A stretch of 23,369 nucleotides of DNA from Oscillospiraceae bacterium (GTDB lineage Bacteria; Bacillota; Clostridia; Oscillospirales; Acutalibacteraceae): positions 1 through 23,369 of the forward strand of contig JAQVYP010000004.1 in NCBI GenBank assembly GCA_029004655.1. The letters run 5' to 3'. The position numbers were made by a program, and so were the translations under genes. The first letter of the stretch is position 1, and every line of letters starts with the position of its first letter. The notes below the pieces were generated by a model. That model worked only from the letters and a program-made list of their open reading frames with translations. It made no database searches and had not been told where the DNA came from. Positions 14,413 through 21,306 of this stretch are shown one piece after another.

Positions 14413-15774
14413 TTAGTTTTGTGCAAGAAGTGCTTGAATCATTATAGAATTTTCCAGTCTTTTACGCTGTAACTCACATGAATATTTATGAGGCTTGAAA
14501 AATCCGCCACCATATTGATAATTATTAGCGGTACATCCGCCACTGCAATAGAATTTTGCAAAACAATTATCACAATCTTCTTTTTTATATACATTTATAG
14601 CAGAAAAATCTTTTTTCATTTCATTATTAAAGGTATTATCGACTAAATTACCCATTTTAAATTCTTCCACACCAACAAATTGATGACAGGGATAAATATC
14701 TCCTTCAGGAGTAACAGCGACATACTCATTACCACAGCTGCAACCACGAAGACGCTTAATTGCACACGGACCGCCATTTAAATCAATCATAAAGTGGAAA
14801 AAGTTGATATGACTTCCGTTTTTCTTAAGTGTTAAAATTTCATTTGCAAGCTTATCATATTCATTGAAAATTAATGGCAAATCAGCATCTGTTAATGCAT
14901 AAGGCAATTCCTTATCGCAAACAACAGGCTCAACTGAAATTTGGTCAAATCCCAAATCATAAAGATGCATAACATCCTTTGCAAAGTCTGTGTTAAAATG
15001 TGTGTATGTGCCACGGACATAATAACTTTTATCTTTTCCGCGCTTTTCAACAAGCTTTTTAAACTTAGGAATAATTAAATCATAACTCCCCGTTCCATTA
15101 GGGGCAACACGCATTTTATCATTAGTTTCTTTGCAACCGTCTATTGATAAAACCACATTAAACATTTCTTTATTTATGTAGTCAATATTTTCCTCGTTAA
15201 GTAACATTCCGTTAGTCGTAATTGTGAAGCGAAAATTTTTGTTAGTTTCTTTTTCACGAGAACGGGCGTATTCGACAACGCCTTTTACAACATCAAAATT
15301 CATGAGCGGTTCGCCACCGAAAAAATCAAGCTCAAGATTATGACGACCCATAGATTTTTCTATCATAAAATCAATCGCTTTTTTTCCTATTTCAAGAGGC
15401 ATAAGCATTCTTCCCTGCCCAAAATCTCCTTTGGCGGCAAAACAGTATTCACAGCGTAAATTACAATCGTGTGCAACATTAAGACACATTGATTTTATTG
15501 GTGCAGGGCCCATTGATTCAGCTATTTTAGCATAAGTGTCATTTGAAAACAAAATGCCTTTTTTGTGAAGCTCCAGCAGCTCGTCATAGCATTCGTCAAT
15601 ATCATCCTTGCTATATTCTTTTAGTTCTTCGTAAGCAATTGAGGGACAAACCTGAGGCATATCCTCCCCTGCAAAATCAAGTAATTTATATGACAGCTCG
15701 TCCAAAATATGAACTCCATTGCTGAAAATGTCAAGAGCTAAGAATAAGCCGCCTGCCCTAAATTTGTGTACCAT
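14413..15774 (-). CDS. scfB: SCIFF peptide radical SAM maturase (ranthipeptide thioether synthase)
   Basis: The 453-residue enzyme opens with MVHKFRAGGLFLALDIFSNG, characteristic of SCIFF maturases, and an N-terminal peptide-recognition region (about 1-90). The radical SAM cluster is C104, C108, C111 (CNLRCEYCF), followed by FFGGEPLMNF and TITTNGMLL. A C-terminal SPASM domain (about 345-435) holds many more cysteines for auxiliary iron-sulfur clusters (GCSCGNEY, GDIYPCHQF, DCDNCF, YCSGGC). Characterised relatives such as CteB form thioether cross-links from Cys of the SCIFF peptide to non-alpha carbons of partner residues. It lies directly behind the 45-residue precursor gene, with a terminator-like hairpin between. 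AAGGAAG precedes the ATG by about 10 bases. No key residue is missing. Confidence 0.95.
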   Translation of the reverse strand: MVHKFRAGGLFLALDIFSNGVHILDELSYKLLDFAGEDMPQVCPSIAYEELKEYSKDDIDECYDELLELHKKGILFSNDTYAKIAESMGPAPIKSMCLNVAHDCNLRCEYCFAAKGDFGQGRMLMPLEIGKKAIDFMIEKSMGRHNLELDFFGGEPLMNFDVVKGVVEYARSREKETNKNFRFTITTNGMLLNEENIDYINKEMFNVVLSIDGCKETNDKMRVAPNGTGSYDLIIPKFKKLVEKRGKDKSYYVRGTYTHFNTDFAKDVMHLYDLGFDQISVEPVVCDKELPYALTDADLPLIFNEYDKLANEILTLKKNGSHINFFHFMIDLNGGPCAIKRLRGCSCGNEYVAVTPEGDIYPCHQFVGVEEFKMGNLVDNTFNNEMKKDFSAINVYKKEDCDNCFAKFYCSGGCTANNYQYGGGFFKPHKYSCELQRKRLENSIMIQALLAQN

Positions 15775-15794
15775 TATACCTTATCTTCCTTTTT

Positions 15795-15828
15795 AAAAAT
15801 TTAAGGGACAGTAAATACTGTCCCTTAA
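15795..15828 (-). terminator. Terminator/attenuator between scfA and scfB
   Basis: TTAAGGGACAGTA (15801-15813) and TACTGTCCCTTAA (15816-15828) are perfect 13-base inverted copies. On the minus strand the stem is followed by ATTTTTAAAA, a moderate U-run. It lies 25 bases after the scfA stop and only about 20 bases before scfB. Partial termination here would yield abundant precursor message and little maturase message. Confidence 0.75.
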
Positions 15829-15852
15829 AAAGAATTTTTTTGCTTTAAACAA

Positions 15853-15990
15853 TTATTTTTCGCACTTCTGATTTGCTACAGTACAAGATGTTTTGCAAGC
15901 AGACTGGCAGGAAGCTTGGCACTCGCCGCAGCCACCTTTTTCAACTGATTTTTTAAGCGAAGCGCTATTAATAGTTTTAATATGTTTCAT
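15853..15990 (-). CDS. scfA: SCIFF ranthipeptide precursor (six cysteines in 45 residues)
   Basis: A 45-codon gene encodes MKHIKTINSASLKKSVEKGG, then a cysteine-rich core with C21, C24, C28, C32, C36 and C43 (GECQASCQSACKTSC, then NQKCEK). Length, leader MKHIKT and the six-Cys spacing match the SCIFF family, the best-conserved ranthipeptide precursor of Clostridia. A perfect GGAGG (16001-16005) lies 10 bases before the ATG. The maturase gene follows. The maturase is expected to link core cysteines by thioethers to neighbouring residues; T34, T37 and similar residues between the cysteines are candidate acceptors. No leader-peptidase gene is in the window. The natural function is uncertain, although a signalling role has been proposed in some clostridia. 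Confidence 0.96.
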   Translation of the reverse strand: MKHIKTINSASLKKSVEKGGCGECQASCQSACKTSCTVANQKCEK

Positions 15991-16019
15991 AAAGCATATA
16001 CCTCCATAAAATCCGTAAT

Positions 16020-16046
16020 ATTATAATATTTTTGTTTTATAATCAA
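16020..16046 (-). promoter_or_regulatory. Possible private promoter of scfA
   Basis: On the minus strand a perfect TATAAT (16020-16025) lies about 30 bases before the scfA start. TTGATT (16041-16046) is upstream at a short 15-base spacing; TTTGAT gives 16. It overlaps the end of the membrane-protein gene. Together with the hairpin behind scfA it would give a short, abundant precursor transcript. Confidence 0.4.
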
Positions 16047-16450
16047 ACAATTTTTCTTTTATTGACACTGTTTACTCCAAAAATCCCACCTAAAGACGAT
16101 GACGCAGCAACAACTGCAAGTCGTATCAAAAACAAAGAGCTTATAGCTGTATCTGTTGTGGAAAGTGCGATAATTACCAATATAATAAAAGTGAGTAAAC
16201 CTGTAATCAAACCAATAAATAGGCCGCGACGTTTAAACAGCCTTGCTGACACAAAACCTCCCAAGAAGGTTCCGATTGCAATTGCAATTGTTGCCAATGT
16301 TAATGAAACGGATTCCCCAAAGTCGCTTTTTGTGAGGACAAAAGCCATCAAAATCATTACAACAAAAATAGAAATAAGCCCCGTAACAACGCCCCAAATT
16401 ATCGGCTTATAAATATTATTCTCGGTTGAACTATTCAAATTTTTTAACAT
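16043..16450 (-). CDS. TIGR04086-type four-helix membrane protein next to SCIFF genes
   Basis: The 135-residue protein has four predicted membrane helices (roughly 18-40, 48-72, 78-100, 104-128) separated by very short loops, including SARLFKRRGLFIG between helices two and three. Glycines are frequent, and there are no enzyme motifs. Position between yajC and scfA, size and topology match the uncharacterised TIGR04086 family, which is known to occur beside SCIFF loci. It might help export, anchor or sense the peptide, but no residue shows this. The ribosome site is unusual: a run of six G eight bases before the ATG, immediately preceded by a long hairpin. It ends 52 bases before scfA. Confidence 0.78.
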   Translation of the reverse strand: MLKNLNSSTENNIYKPIIWGVVTGLISIFVVMILMAFVLTKSDFGESVSLTLATIAIAIGTFLGGFVSARLFKRRGLFIGLITGLLTFIILVIIALSTTDTAISSLFLIRLAVVAASSSLGGIFGVNSVNKRKIV

Positions 16451-16463
16451 ATAGCAAACCCCC

Positions 16464-16495
16464 CGTCACTTCATATAAAATTATATTCAGTGACG
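16464..16495 (-). promoter_or_regulatory. Intercistronic hairpin upstream of the membrane-protein gene
   Basis: CGTCACT and AGTGACG close a 32-base imperfect hairpin with an inner ATATAA/TTATAT stem and a small TC/TC internal loop. It lies between the yajC stop and the six-G ribosome site of the next gene and directly abuts that site. No T-run follows, so a role in translation or mRNA processing fits better than termination. Confidence 0.5.
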
Positions 16496-16519
16496 ATTGG
16501 CTATATGACAACTTGGCAA

Positions 16520-16843
16520 TTATTTATCGTCGTGTACAGTGGTATTTGTTTGTACAGCCGATTTTAAAATTTTAGTTTTCGAATGATCAATTGGTGATTC
16601 AATTACTAAAGAATCTTCTTTTAATGCAACTACACGTCCGCAAATACCACCAATTGTAATGATCTCATCGCCCATTTCAACACTATTACGCAATTTTTCT
16701 TCAGCCTTTTGACGCTTTTTCTGGGGACGAATCATAAAGAAATACAATGCACCAATAATAATCACAATATATCCTACTAAAATAATTGTTTGACCTGTAC
16801 CGGTACCTGCAGTTGTTGTATCAGTTAATAAACCTAAATTCAT
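16520..16843 (-). CDS. yajC: Preprotein translocase accessory subunit YajC
   Basis: The 107-residue protein has the YajC layout: a short polar N-terminus, one membrane helix (about 18-37, TIILVGYIVIIIGALYFFMI), the family hallmark RPQKKRQK just inside, and a small cytoplasmic domain (GDEIITIGGICGRVVALKED). YajC associates with SecDF and the Sec translocon. The ribosome site AGGAGG lies seven bases before the ATG. Downstream of queA and tgt is the common order in many bacteria. A plausible promoter separates it from tgt, so it may be read both from queA and independently with the SCIFF-associated genes. Confidence 0.96.
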   Translation of the reverse strand: MNLGLLTDTTTAGTGTGQTIILVGYIVIIIGALYFFMIRPQKKRQKAEEKLRNSVEMGDEIITIGGICGRVVALKEDSLVIESPIDHSKTKILKSAVQTNTTVHDDK

Positions 16844-16869
16844 AAATACACCTCCTAATAATACTATAG

Positions 16870-16898
16870 ATTATACATAAAAAATGACTATATTGCAA
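16870..16898 (-). promoter_or_regulatory. Promoter upstream of yajC
   Basis: On the minus strand TTGCAA (16893-16898), 17 bases, then a perfect TATAAT (16870-16875), about 27 bases before the yajC start. It falls in the 70-base gap after tgt and could drive yajC, the TIGR04086 gene and scfA apart from queA-tgt. Confidence 0.5.
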
Positions 16899-16913
16899 TA
16901 GTTAAATTATTAA

Positions 16914-18044
16914 TTAAATTCTTCTGCCCAGTTTTTCGATTGATTCTTTTTTGAATTTGTCAAATTCACCATTATCGAGAGCAAAACGAATTTTTTCCAT
17001 AAGAGTATTGTAAAAATATAAATTATGTGCAACACACAAACGATATCCGAGCATCTCTTGGCATTTTATAAGATGCCTGATATAACCTCTGGAATGATTT
17101 TTGCAGGTTGGACAGTCACAAGCGGTATCAATCGGTTGCGAATCAGTCTCATACTTTTTGTTGTTAATATTAATTATTCCGTCATTCGTGAACAGATGAC
17201 CATGACGGCCATTTCTGCTGGGCATTACGCAGTCAAACAAATCAATACCTCTTGAAACTGCTTCAATTATATTTACAGGAGTTCCTACACCCATTAAATA
17301 CCTAGGCTTATTTGCCGGCATAAAGGCCTCAACAGCATCGATAACATTATACATTTCAACAGCCGATTCACCAACAGCAAGACCGCCGATTGCATAACCA
17401 TCCAAATCAAGGTCTGCAATTGTCTTCATATTTTCGATTCTGAGGTCATTGAAAGTGCAGCCTTGATTGATTCCGAACAGCATTTGCTGCTTATTGATAG
17501 TATTGTCCAATGCGTTTGATTTTTCCATCTGCGTTTTACAACGCCTCAGCCATCTGACGGTTCGCTCACAGGATTTTTCAGAATAATCATGTGTTGCCGG
17601 ATTTGCAACGCACTCATCAAATGCCATTGCGATTGTAGAGCCTAAATTAGATTGTATTTTTATGCTTTCCTCCGGACCCATAAAAATACGACGTCCGTCA
17701 ATATGAGATGCAAAGGTCACTCCCTCTTCGGTTATTTGTCGAAGGGAAGCAAGTGAAAAAACTTGAAAACCGCCGCTATCGGTTAAAATCGGAGCGTTCC
17801 AACCTGCAAATTTATGCAGGCCACCCAATTGTCTTATAACTTCATCACCGGGTCTTATGTGCAAATGATAGGTATTGCTGAGCATTACTTGACAACGCAG
17901 TTCTTTCAAATCGATCGCTGACAGCGCGCCTTTAATTGCACCACATGTTGCAACATTCATAAAAGCAGGAGTTTGAACTGTGCCATGAGGTGTTACAAAC
18001 TCTCCGCGACGAGCAAGTCCTTCTTGTTTTATTAACTTATACAT
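16914..18044 (-). CDS. tgt: tRNA-guanine transglycosylase
   Basis: The 376-residue enzyme swaps guanine 34 of GUN-anticodon tRNAs for the queuine precursor preQ1. Active-site residues are visible: D89 in ILTDSGGFQVFSL and the nucleophile D271 in LFDCVMPSRNGRHGHLFT. Zinc ligands are C309, C311, C314 (CDCPTC) and H340 (VAHNLYF). GGLAVGE and MGVGTP, which line the base pocket, are present. Length is normal for bacterial Tgt. It lies 30 bases downstream of queA, the next enzyme of the pathway, in the usual order. The ribosome site is weak, so translation may rely on coupling to queA. No preQ1 synthesis genes are in the window. Confidence 0.98.
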   Translation of the reverse strand: MYKLIKQEGLARRGEFVTPHGTVQTPAFMNVATCGAIKGALSAIDLKELRCQVMLSNTYHLHIRPGDEVIRQLGGLHKFAGWNAPILTDSGGFQVFSLASLRQITEEGVTFASHIDGRRIFMGPEESIKIQSNLGSTIAMAFDECVANPATHDYSEKSCERTVRWLRRCKTQMEKSNALDNTINKQQMLFGINQGCTFNDLRIENMKTIADLDLDGYAIGGLAVGESAVEMYNVIDAVEAFMPANKPRYLMGVGTPVNIIEAVSRGIDLFDCVMPSRNGRHGHLFTNDGIININNKKYETDSQPIDTACDCPTCKNHSRGYIRHLIKCQEMLGYRLCVAHNLYFYNTLMEKIRFALDNGEFDKFKKESIEKLGRRI

Positions 18045-18074
18045 AAATTTTAATCCATTCTTCTACAAGATTTT

Positions 18075-19094
18075 TTAACTGATAAACATTGCGTCTCCAA
18101 AACTAAAAAATCTATATTTTTTTGAAACTGCCTGCTTGTAAGCATTAATTGTATTATCATAACCGGCAAAAGCGCTTACAAGCATAATCAAAGTGCTTTC
18201 GGGCAAGTGAAAATTAGTTATCAACGCATCCATACATTTGAATTTATAACCGGGGTAGATAAATATGCTTGTATTATCGCTGCACTCGCTTATTTCTCCA
18301 TTAGCTGCAGCACTCTCAAGTGTTCTGCAAGATGTTGTTCCGACACAAATTACACGCCTACCCTGTTTCTTTGTTTCGTTAATAATGTCAGCGGTCACTT
18401 GCGGAATATGATAGAATTCGCTGTGCATTTTGTGATCAGTTATTTCTTCAACCTTTACAGGACGAAAAGTCCCCAAACCCACATGAAGTGTAACGTAGCC
18501 AACTTTTATTCCTGCAGCTTCAATAAGCTTCAAAAACTCTTTGGTAAAATGCAAACCGGCAGTTGGTGCAGCTGCAGAGCCCAACTCTTTTGAATATACA
18601 GTTTGATATCTTTCTTTATCCTTCAGTTTTTCAGTTATATAAGGAGGCAGAGGCATTTGTCCCACTCTGTCCAAAATCTCATAGAAATTACCTTCATATG
18701 AAAATTCAATTAGCCTATTTCCACCGTCTAAAACGTCGATAACTTCAGCCGACAATTCATAGCTGAATTTAAATTTATTTCCCGGTTTTGCTTTCTTACC
18801 AGGACCTGCAATTGCTTCCCAACGGTTTCCGCTGATTTGTTTAAGCAAAACAAATTCAACAATTGCGCCGGTATCAATTTTAGTTCCAAACAAACGTGCC
18901 GGTAAAACACGTGTGTCATTAAGAATAAGGCAATCACCTGGATTTAAATATTGCAACAAATCAGTAAAAACTTTATGTTCAATATTTCCTGTAACTTTAT
19001 CAAGTACAAGCAAGCGAGAAGATGTTCGTGGCTCAATAGGTGTTTGCGCTATCAATTCTTCTGGTAAATCGTAATAAAAATCACTTTTTTTCAT
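18075..19094 (-). CDS. queA: S-adenosylmethionine:tRNA ribosyltransferase-isomerase
   Basis: The 339-residue protein begins with MKKSDFYYDLPEELIAQTP, a near-invariant QueA start, and carries SRLLVLD, LNDTRVLPARLFG, GSAAAPTAGLHFT, YVTLHVGLGTFRPV and ITNFHLPESTLIMLVSAFAG. It transfers and rearranges the ribosyl group of S-adenosylmethionine onto preQ1 in tRNA to give epoxyqueuosine. The ATG at 19094 is chosen because GGAG lies six bases upstream; a longer frame begins at a TTG (19106) that overlaps this site. It is the first gene of queA-tgt-yajC and is divergent from the asd operon, across a 190-base control region. Confidence 0.98.
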   Translation of the reverse strand: MKKSDFYYDLPEELIAQTPIEPRTSSRLLVLDKVTGNIEHKVFTDLLQYLNPGDCLILNDTRVLPARLFGTKIDTGAIVEFVLLKQISGNRWEAIAGPGKKAKPGNKFKFSYELSAEVIDVLDGGNRLIEFSYEGNFYEILDRVGQMPLPPYITEKLKDKERYQTVYSKELGSAAAPTAGLHFTKEFLKLIEAAGIKVGYVTLHVGLGTFRPVKVEEITDHKMHSEFYHIPQVTADIINETKKQGRRVICVGTTSCRTLESAAANGEISECSDNTSIFIYPGYKFKCMDALITNFHLPESTLIMLVSAFAGYDNTINAYKQAVSKKYRFFSFGDAMFIS

Positions 19095-19121
19095 TCTAAA
19101 CTCCAAATTATCACATTATAT

Positions 19122-19150
19122 ATTAGCATATCATAAAATGTATTTGACAA
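19122..19150 (-). promoter_or_regulatory. Possible queA promoter overlapping the asd promoter
   Basis: On the minus strand TTGTCA (19145-19150) and GCTAAT (19122-19127) are 17 bases apart. The -35 shares five bases with the asd -35 on the other strand, so the two promoters would point away from each other from one shared core. The -10 is a poor match; nearby TAATAT or TATAAT (19115-19120) are alternatives with non-ideal spacing. Confidence 0.35.
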
Positions 19151-19172
19151 TCTTTTATTGCAATGATATCAT
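19144..19172 (+). promoter_or_regulatory. Strong promoter of the asd-dap operon
   Basis: A perfect TTGACA (19144-19149) is followed after 17 bases by TATCAT (19167-19172; 5/6). Transcription should start near 19179, leaving a leader of about 105 bases. The spacer contains the palindrome ATTGCAAT, which recurs in the leader at 19208-19215. Confidence 0.8.
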
Positions 19173-19177
19173 TTAAA

Positions 19178-19205
19178 AATAAGCTTTGTCATAAACAAAC
19201 TTATT
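19178..19205 (+). promoter_or_regulatory. 5' leader hairpin of the asd mRNA
   Basis: AATAAG pairs with CTTATT and, after a bulged C, TTTGT pairs with ACAAA around a five-base loop. It begins at the predicted transcription start, so the mRNA would open with this stem, a usual place for a stabilising or regulatory hairpin. Confidence 0.4.
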
Positions 19206-19241
19206 ATATTGCAATATCGGTCGGTATTCAACCGATTTTTT
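19206..19241 (+). terminator. Candidate transcription attenuator in the asd leader
   Basis: ATCGGT (19216-19221) can pair with ACCGAT (19231-19236), and an inner TCGGT/ACCGA register is also possible; six T follow at once (19236-19241). This is a small intrinsic-terminator shape 43 bases before asd. The 12-base palindrome ATATTGCAATAT (19206-19217) overlaps its left arm by two bases, so a competing structure or bound protein could affect it. Stem energy is modest and the class of regulation is unknown. Confidence 0.4.
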
Positions 19242-19284
19242 GAAAAATTATCGTTTTTTGTTATAAGAAAGGAATTTTTAAATC

Positions 19285-20364
19285 ATGAAACAGTATAATG
19301 TAGGTATTATTGGAGCAACTGGAATGGTAGGTCAGCGGTTTGCAACTCTGCTTGAAAACCATCCTTGGTTTAATGTTAAAATATTGGCGGCCAGCCCTAG
19401 GAGCGCCGGCAAAACATATAAAGAAGCTGTTGGCAATCGTTGGGCAATGAAAACCGAAATGCCTGCCAGCATGAAAGATATGATTATTCTTAACGCTGCT
19501 GATGATGTAGAAAAAATTGCATCACAGGTTGATTTTGTTTTTTGTGCTGTTGACATGAAAAAGGACGAAATTAAAAAGCTAGAGGAAGATTATGCTAAAC
19601 ATGAGTGCCCTGTTATATCCAATAATAGCGCACATCGTGGTACTCCTGATATTCCAATGATTGTTCCGGAGCTTAATGCTTCTCACGCTGAAGTTATTCC
19701 TTTCCAACGAAAGCGTCTTGGCACAAAACGCGGTTTTATTTCAGTAAAATCAAATTGCTCACTTCAAAGTTATGTGCCTGCATTGTTCCCTCTTTCAGAG
19801 TTTGGCATTAAAAATGCTTTAGTATGCACATATCAAGCAATTTCCGGTGCTGGAAAAACATTTGAAACATATCCTGATATTCTCGACAATGTTATTCCAT
19901 TCATTGGCGGCGAAGAAGAAAAATCAGAGCAAGAGCCACTTAAAATATTTGGACATATCGAAAATGGTGTAATTGTAAATTCAACAACTCCAAACATTAC
20001 AGCTCAGTGTCTTAGAGTTCCCGTTTCTGACGGACATATGGCAGCAGTCTTTGTGAGTTTTGATAAAAAACCTTCAAAAGAAGAAATCCTAAAAATTTGG
20101 GGGAACTTTTCAGGTCGTGCTCAGGAATTGAATTTGCCAAACGCACCAAAGCAATTTTTGCACTATTTCGAAGAAGACAATATGCCACAGACAAAATTAC
20201 AGCGTGATTTAGAGGGTGGTATGGCAGTTTCTATTGGTCGTCTTCGCGCAGACACTCAATATGATTATAAATTTGTTTGCTTGTCCCATAATACTCTTCG
20301 CGGTGCAGCCGGCGGCGCTGTTTTAATGGCTGAACTTCTCTGTGCCGAAGGTTATATGGACTAA
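19285..20364 (+). CDS. asd: Aspartate-semialdehyde dehydrogenase
   Basis: The 359-residue enzyme reduces aspartyl phosphate to aspartate semialdehyde with NADPH, at the head of the lysine/diaminopimelate and threonine/methionine branches. GIIGATGMVGQRF (8-20) is the nucleotide-binding loop; the catalytic cysteine is C158 in KSNCSLQSY; RVPVSDGHMAAV holds substrate-binding Arg and His residues. Length and the segment AHRGTPDIPMIVPELNASH place it with the archaeal/fungal-type branch rather than the E. coli type. AAAGGA precedes the ATG by about 11 bases. It is the first gene of a four-gene plus-strand operon behind a strong promoter and a structured leader. Confidence 0.96.
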   Translation: MKQYNVGIIGATGMVGQRFATLLENHPWFNVKILAASPRSAGKTYKEAVGNRWAMKTEMPASMKDMIILNAADDVEKIASQVDFVFCAVDMKKDEIKKLEEDYAKHECPVISNNSAHRGTPDIPMIVPELNASHAEVIPFQRKRLGTKRGFISVKSNCSLQSYVPALFPLSEFGIKNALVCTYQAISGAGKTFETYPDILDNVIPFIGGEEEKSEQEPLKIFGHIENGVIVNSTTPNITAQCLRVPVSDGHMAAVFVSFDKKPSKEEILKIWGNFSGRAQELNLPNAPKQFLHYFEEDNMPQTKLQRDLEGGMAVSIGRLRADTQYDYKFVCLSHNTLRGAAGGAVLMAELLCAEGYMD

Positions 20365-20391
20365 AATTATTCATAGATTGGATATGATAAT

Positions 20392-21279
20392 ATGAAAAAG
20401 AAAATTTTTACCGGCAGTGCTCCTGCTTTAGTAACCCCAATGAATGCAGATTTAAGTGTTAATTATGAGCACTTGGCAGCTTTAATTGAAGAACAGATTA
20501 ACTGTGGAAGTGATGCAATTGTTGTTTGCGGAACTACCGGTGAATCTGCAACCCTTAATCATCAAGAGCATGTAAATGTTATTATGACGGCTGTTAAAGC
20601 CGCTAATTCAAGAGTTCCGATTATTGCCGGAACAGGAAGCAATGATACCGCTTACGCTACAGAGCTTTCACAAGAAGCTGAGCAGCTGGGCGTTGATGGT
20701 CTCCTTATGGTTACACCTTATTATAATAAGGCCTCACAAGCCGGCCTTGTAAAGCATTATAACTATGTTGCCGACCGTGTTAACACACCCATCATTTTAT
20801 ATAATGTTCCATCAAGAACCGGTACTAATATTAAACCTGAAACATATAAAGAACTATCATTGCACCCGAATATTGTTGCTACAAAAGAAGCTAATGGTGA
20901 TATTGCATCAGTTTCCAAAACTGCATTTCTTTGCGGTGATGAACTTAATATTTACTCCGGTAACGACGACCAAATAGTTCCGATTCTTGCTCTTGGCGGT
21001 TGTGGAATTATTTCAGTTCTTTCAAATATTGCACCAAAAGTTCCACACGATATGTGTGCAAAGTTTTTTGCTGGCGATATTGAAGGTGCAAGAAAGATGC
21101 AGCTTGAATATATTACTTTGATTTATGCACTTTTTGCTGATGTTAATCCAATTCCGGTTAAAGAAGCGATGAATATTATAGGAATGAACGTTGGCGGTCT
21201 TCGCCTGCCTCTTGTTTCACCTAATGATAATGTTAAACAACTTTTAATCAGTGAAATGAAAAGGGTTGGAATTCTTTAA
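20392..21279 (+). CDS. dapA: 4-hydroxy-tetrahydrodipicolinate synthase
   Basis: The 295-residue TIM-barrel enzyme condenses pyruvate with aspartate semialdehyde. All marker residues are present: T48-T49 in CGTTGES, Y137 and R142 in YNVPSRTGTN, and the Schiff-base lysine K165 in VATKEANGD. Length is typical. It begins 27 bases after asd and uses asd's product directly. The ribosome site is weak (GGA nine bases before the ATG), so translation may be coupled to the upstream gene. Its product leads to diaminopimelate for the wall and to dipicolinate for spores, fitting a spore former. Confidence 0.97.
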   Translation: MKKKIFTGSAPALVTPMNADLSVNYEHLAALIEEQINCGSDAIVVCGTTGESATLNHQEHVNVIMTAVKAANSRVPIIAGTGSNDTAYATELSQEAEQLGVDGLLMVTPYYNKASQAGLVKHYNYVADRVNTPIILYNVPSRTGTNIKPETYKELSLHPNIVATKEANGDIASVSKTAFLCGDELNIYSGNDDQIVPILALGGCGIISVLSNIAPKVPHDMCAKFFAGDIEGARKMQLEYITLIYALFADVNPIPVKEAMNIIGMNVGGLRLPLVSPNDNVKQLLISEMKRVGIL

Positions 21280-21306
21280 TTAAAAAATAGGATGTGTTTT
21301 TTTAGC

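Noticed and set aside
16270..16295. Short direct repeat of ATTGCA units
   Set aside because: It lies in the coding sequence of the membrane protein and encodes part of a helix rich in Ala and Ile; it is explained by codon use.
16032..16412. 126-residue plus-strand frame opposite the TIGR04086 gene
   Set aside because: Its composition mirrors the complementary hydrophobic gene; the minus-strand gene has membrane helices, conserved context and a ribosome site.
19095..19143. PreQ1 riboswitch in front of queA
   Set aside because: The short queA leader has no C-rich loop and A-rich tail of the preQ1 aptamer. These enzymes also act after preQ1 is made, so the riboswitch is not expected here.
19173..19284. 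Lysine riboswitch or T-box in front of asd
   Set aside because: From the predicted start the leader is about 105 bases, shorter than either class, and no T-box sequence or characteristic lysine-riboswitch helices were seen. A compact attenuator is retained as a weaker idea.
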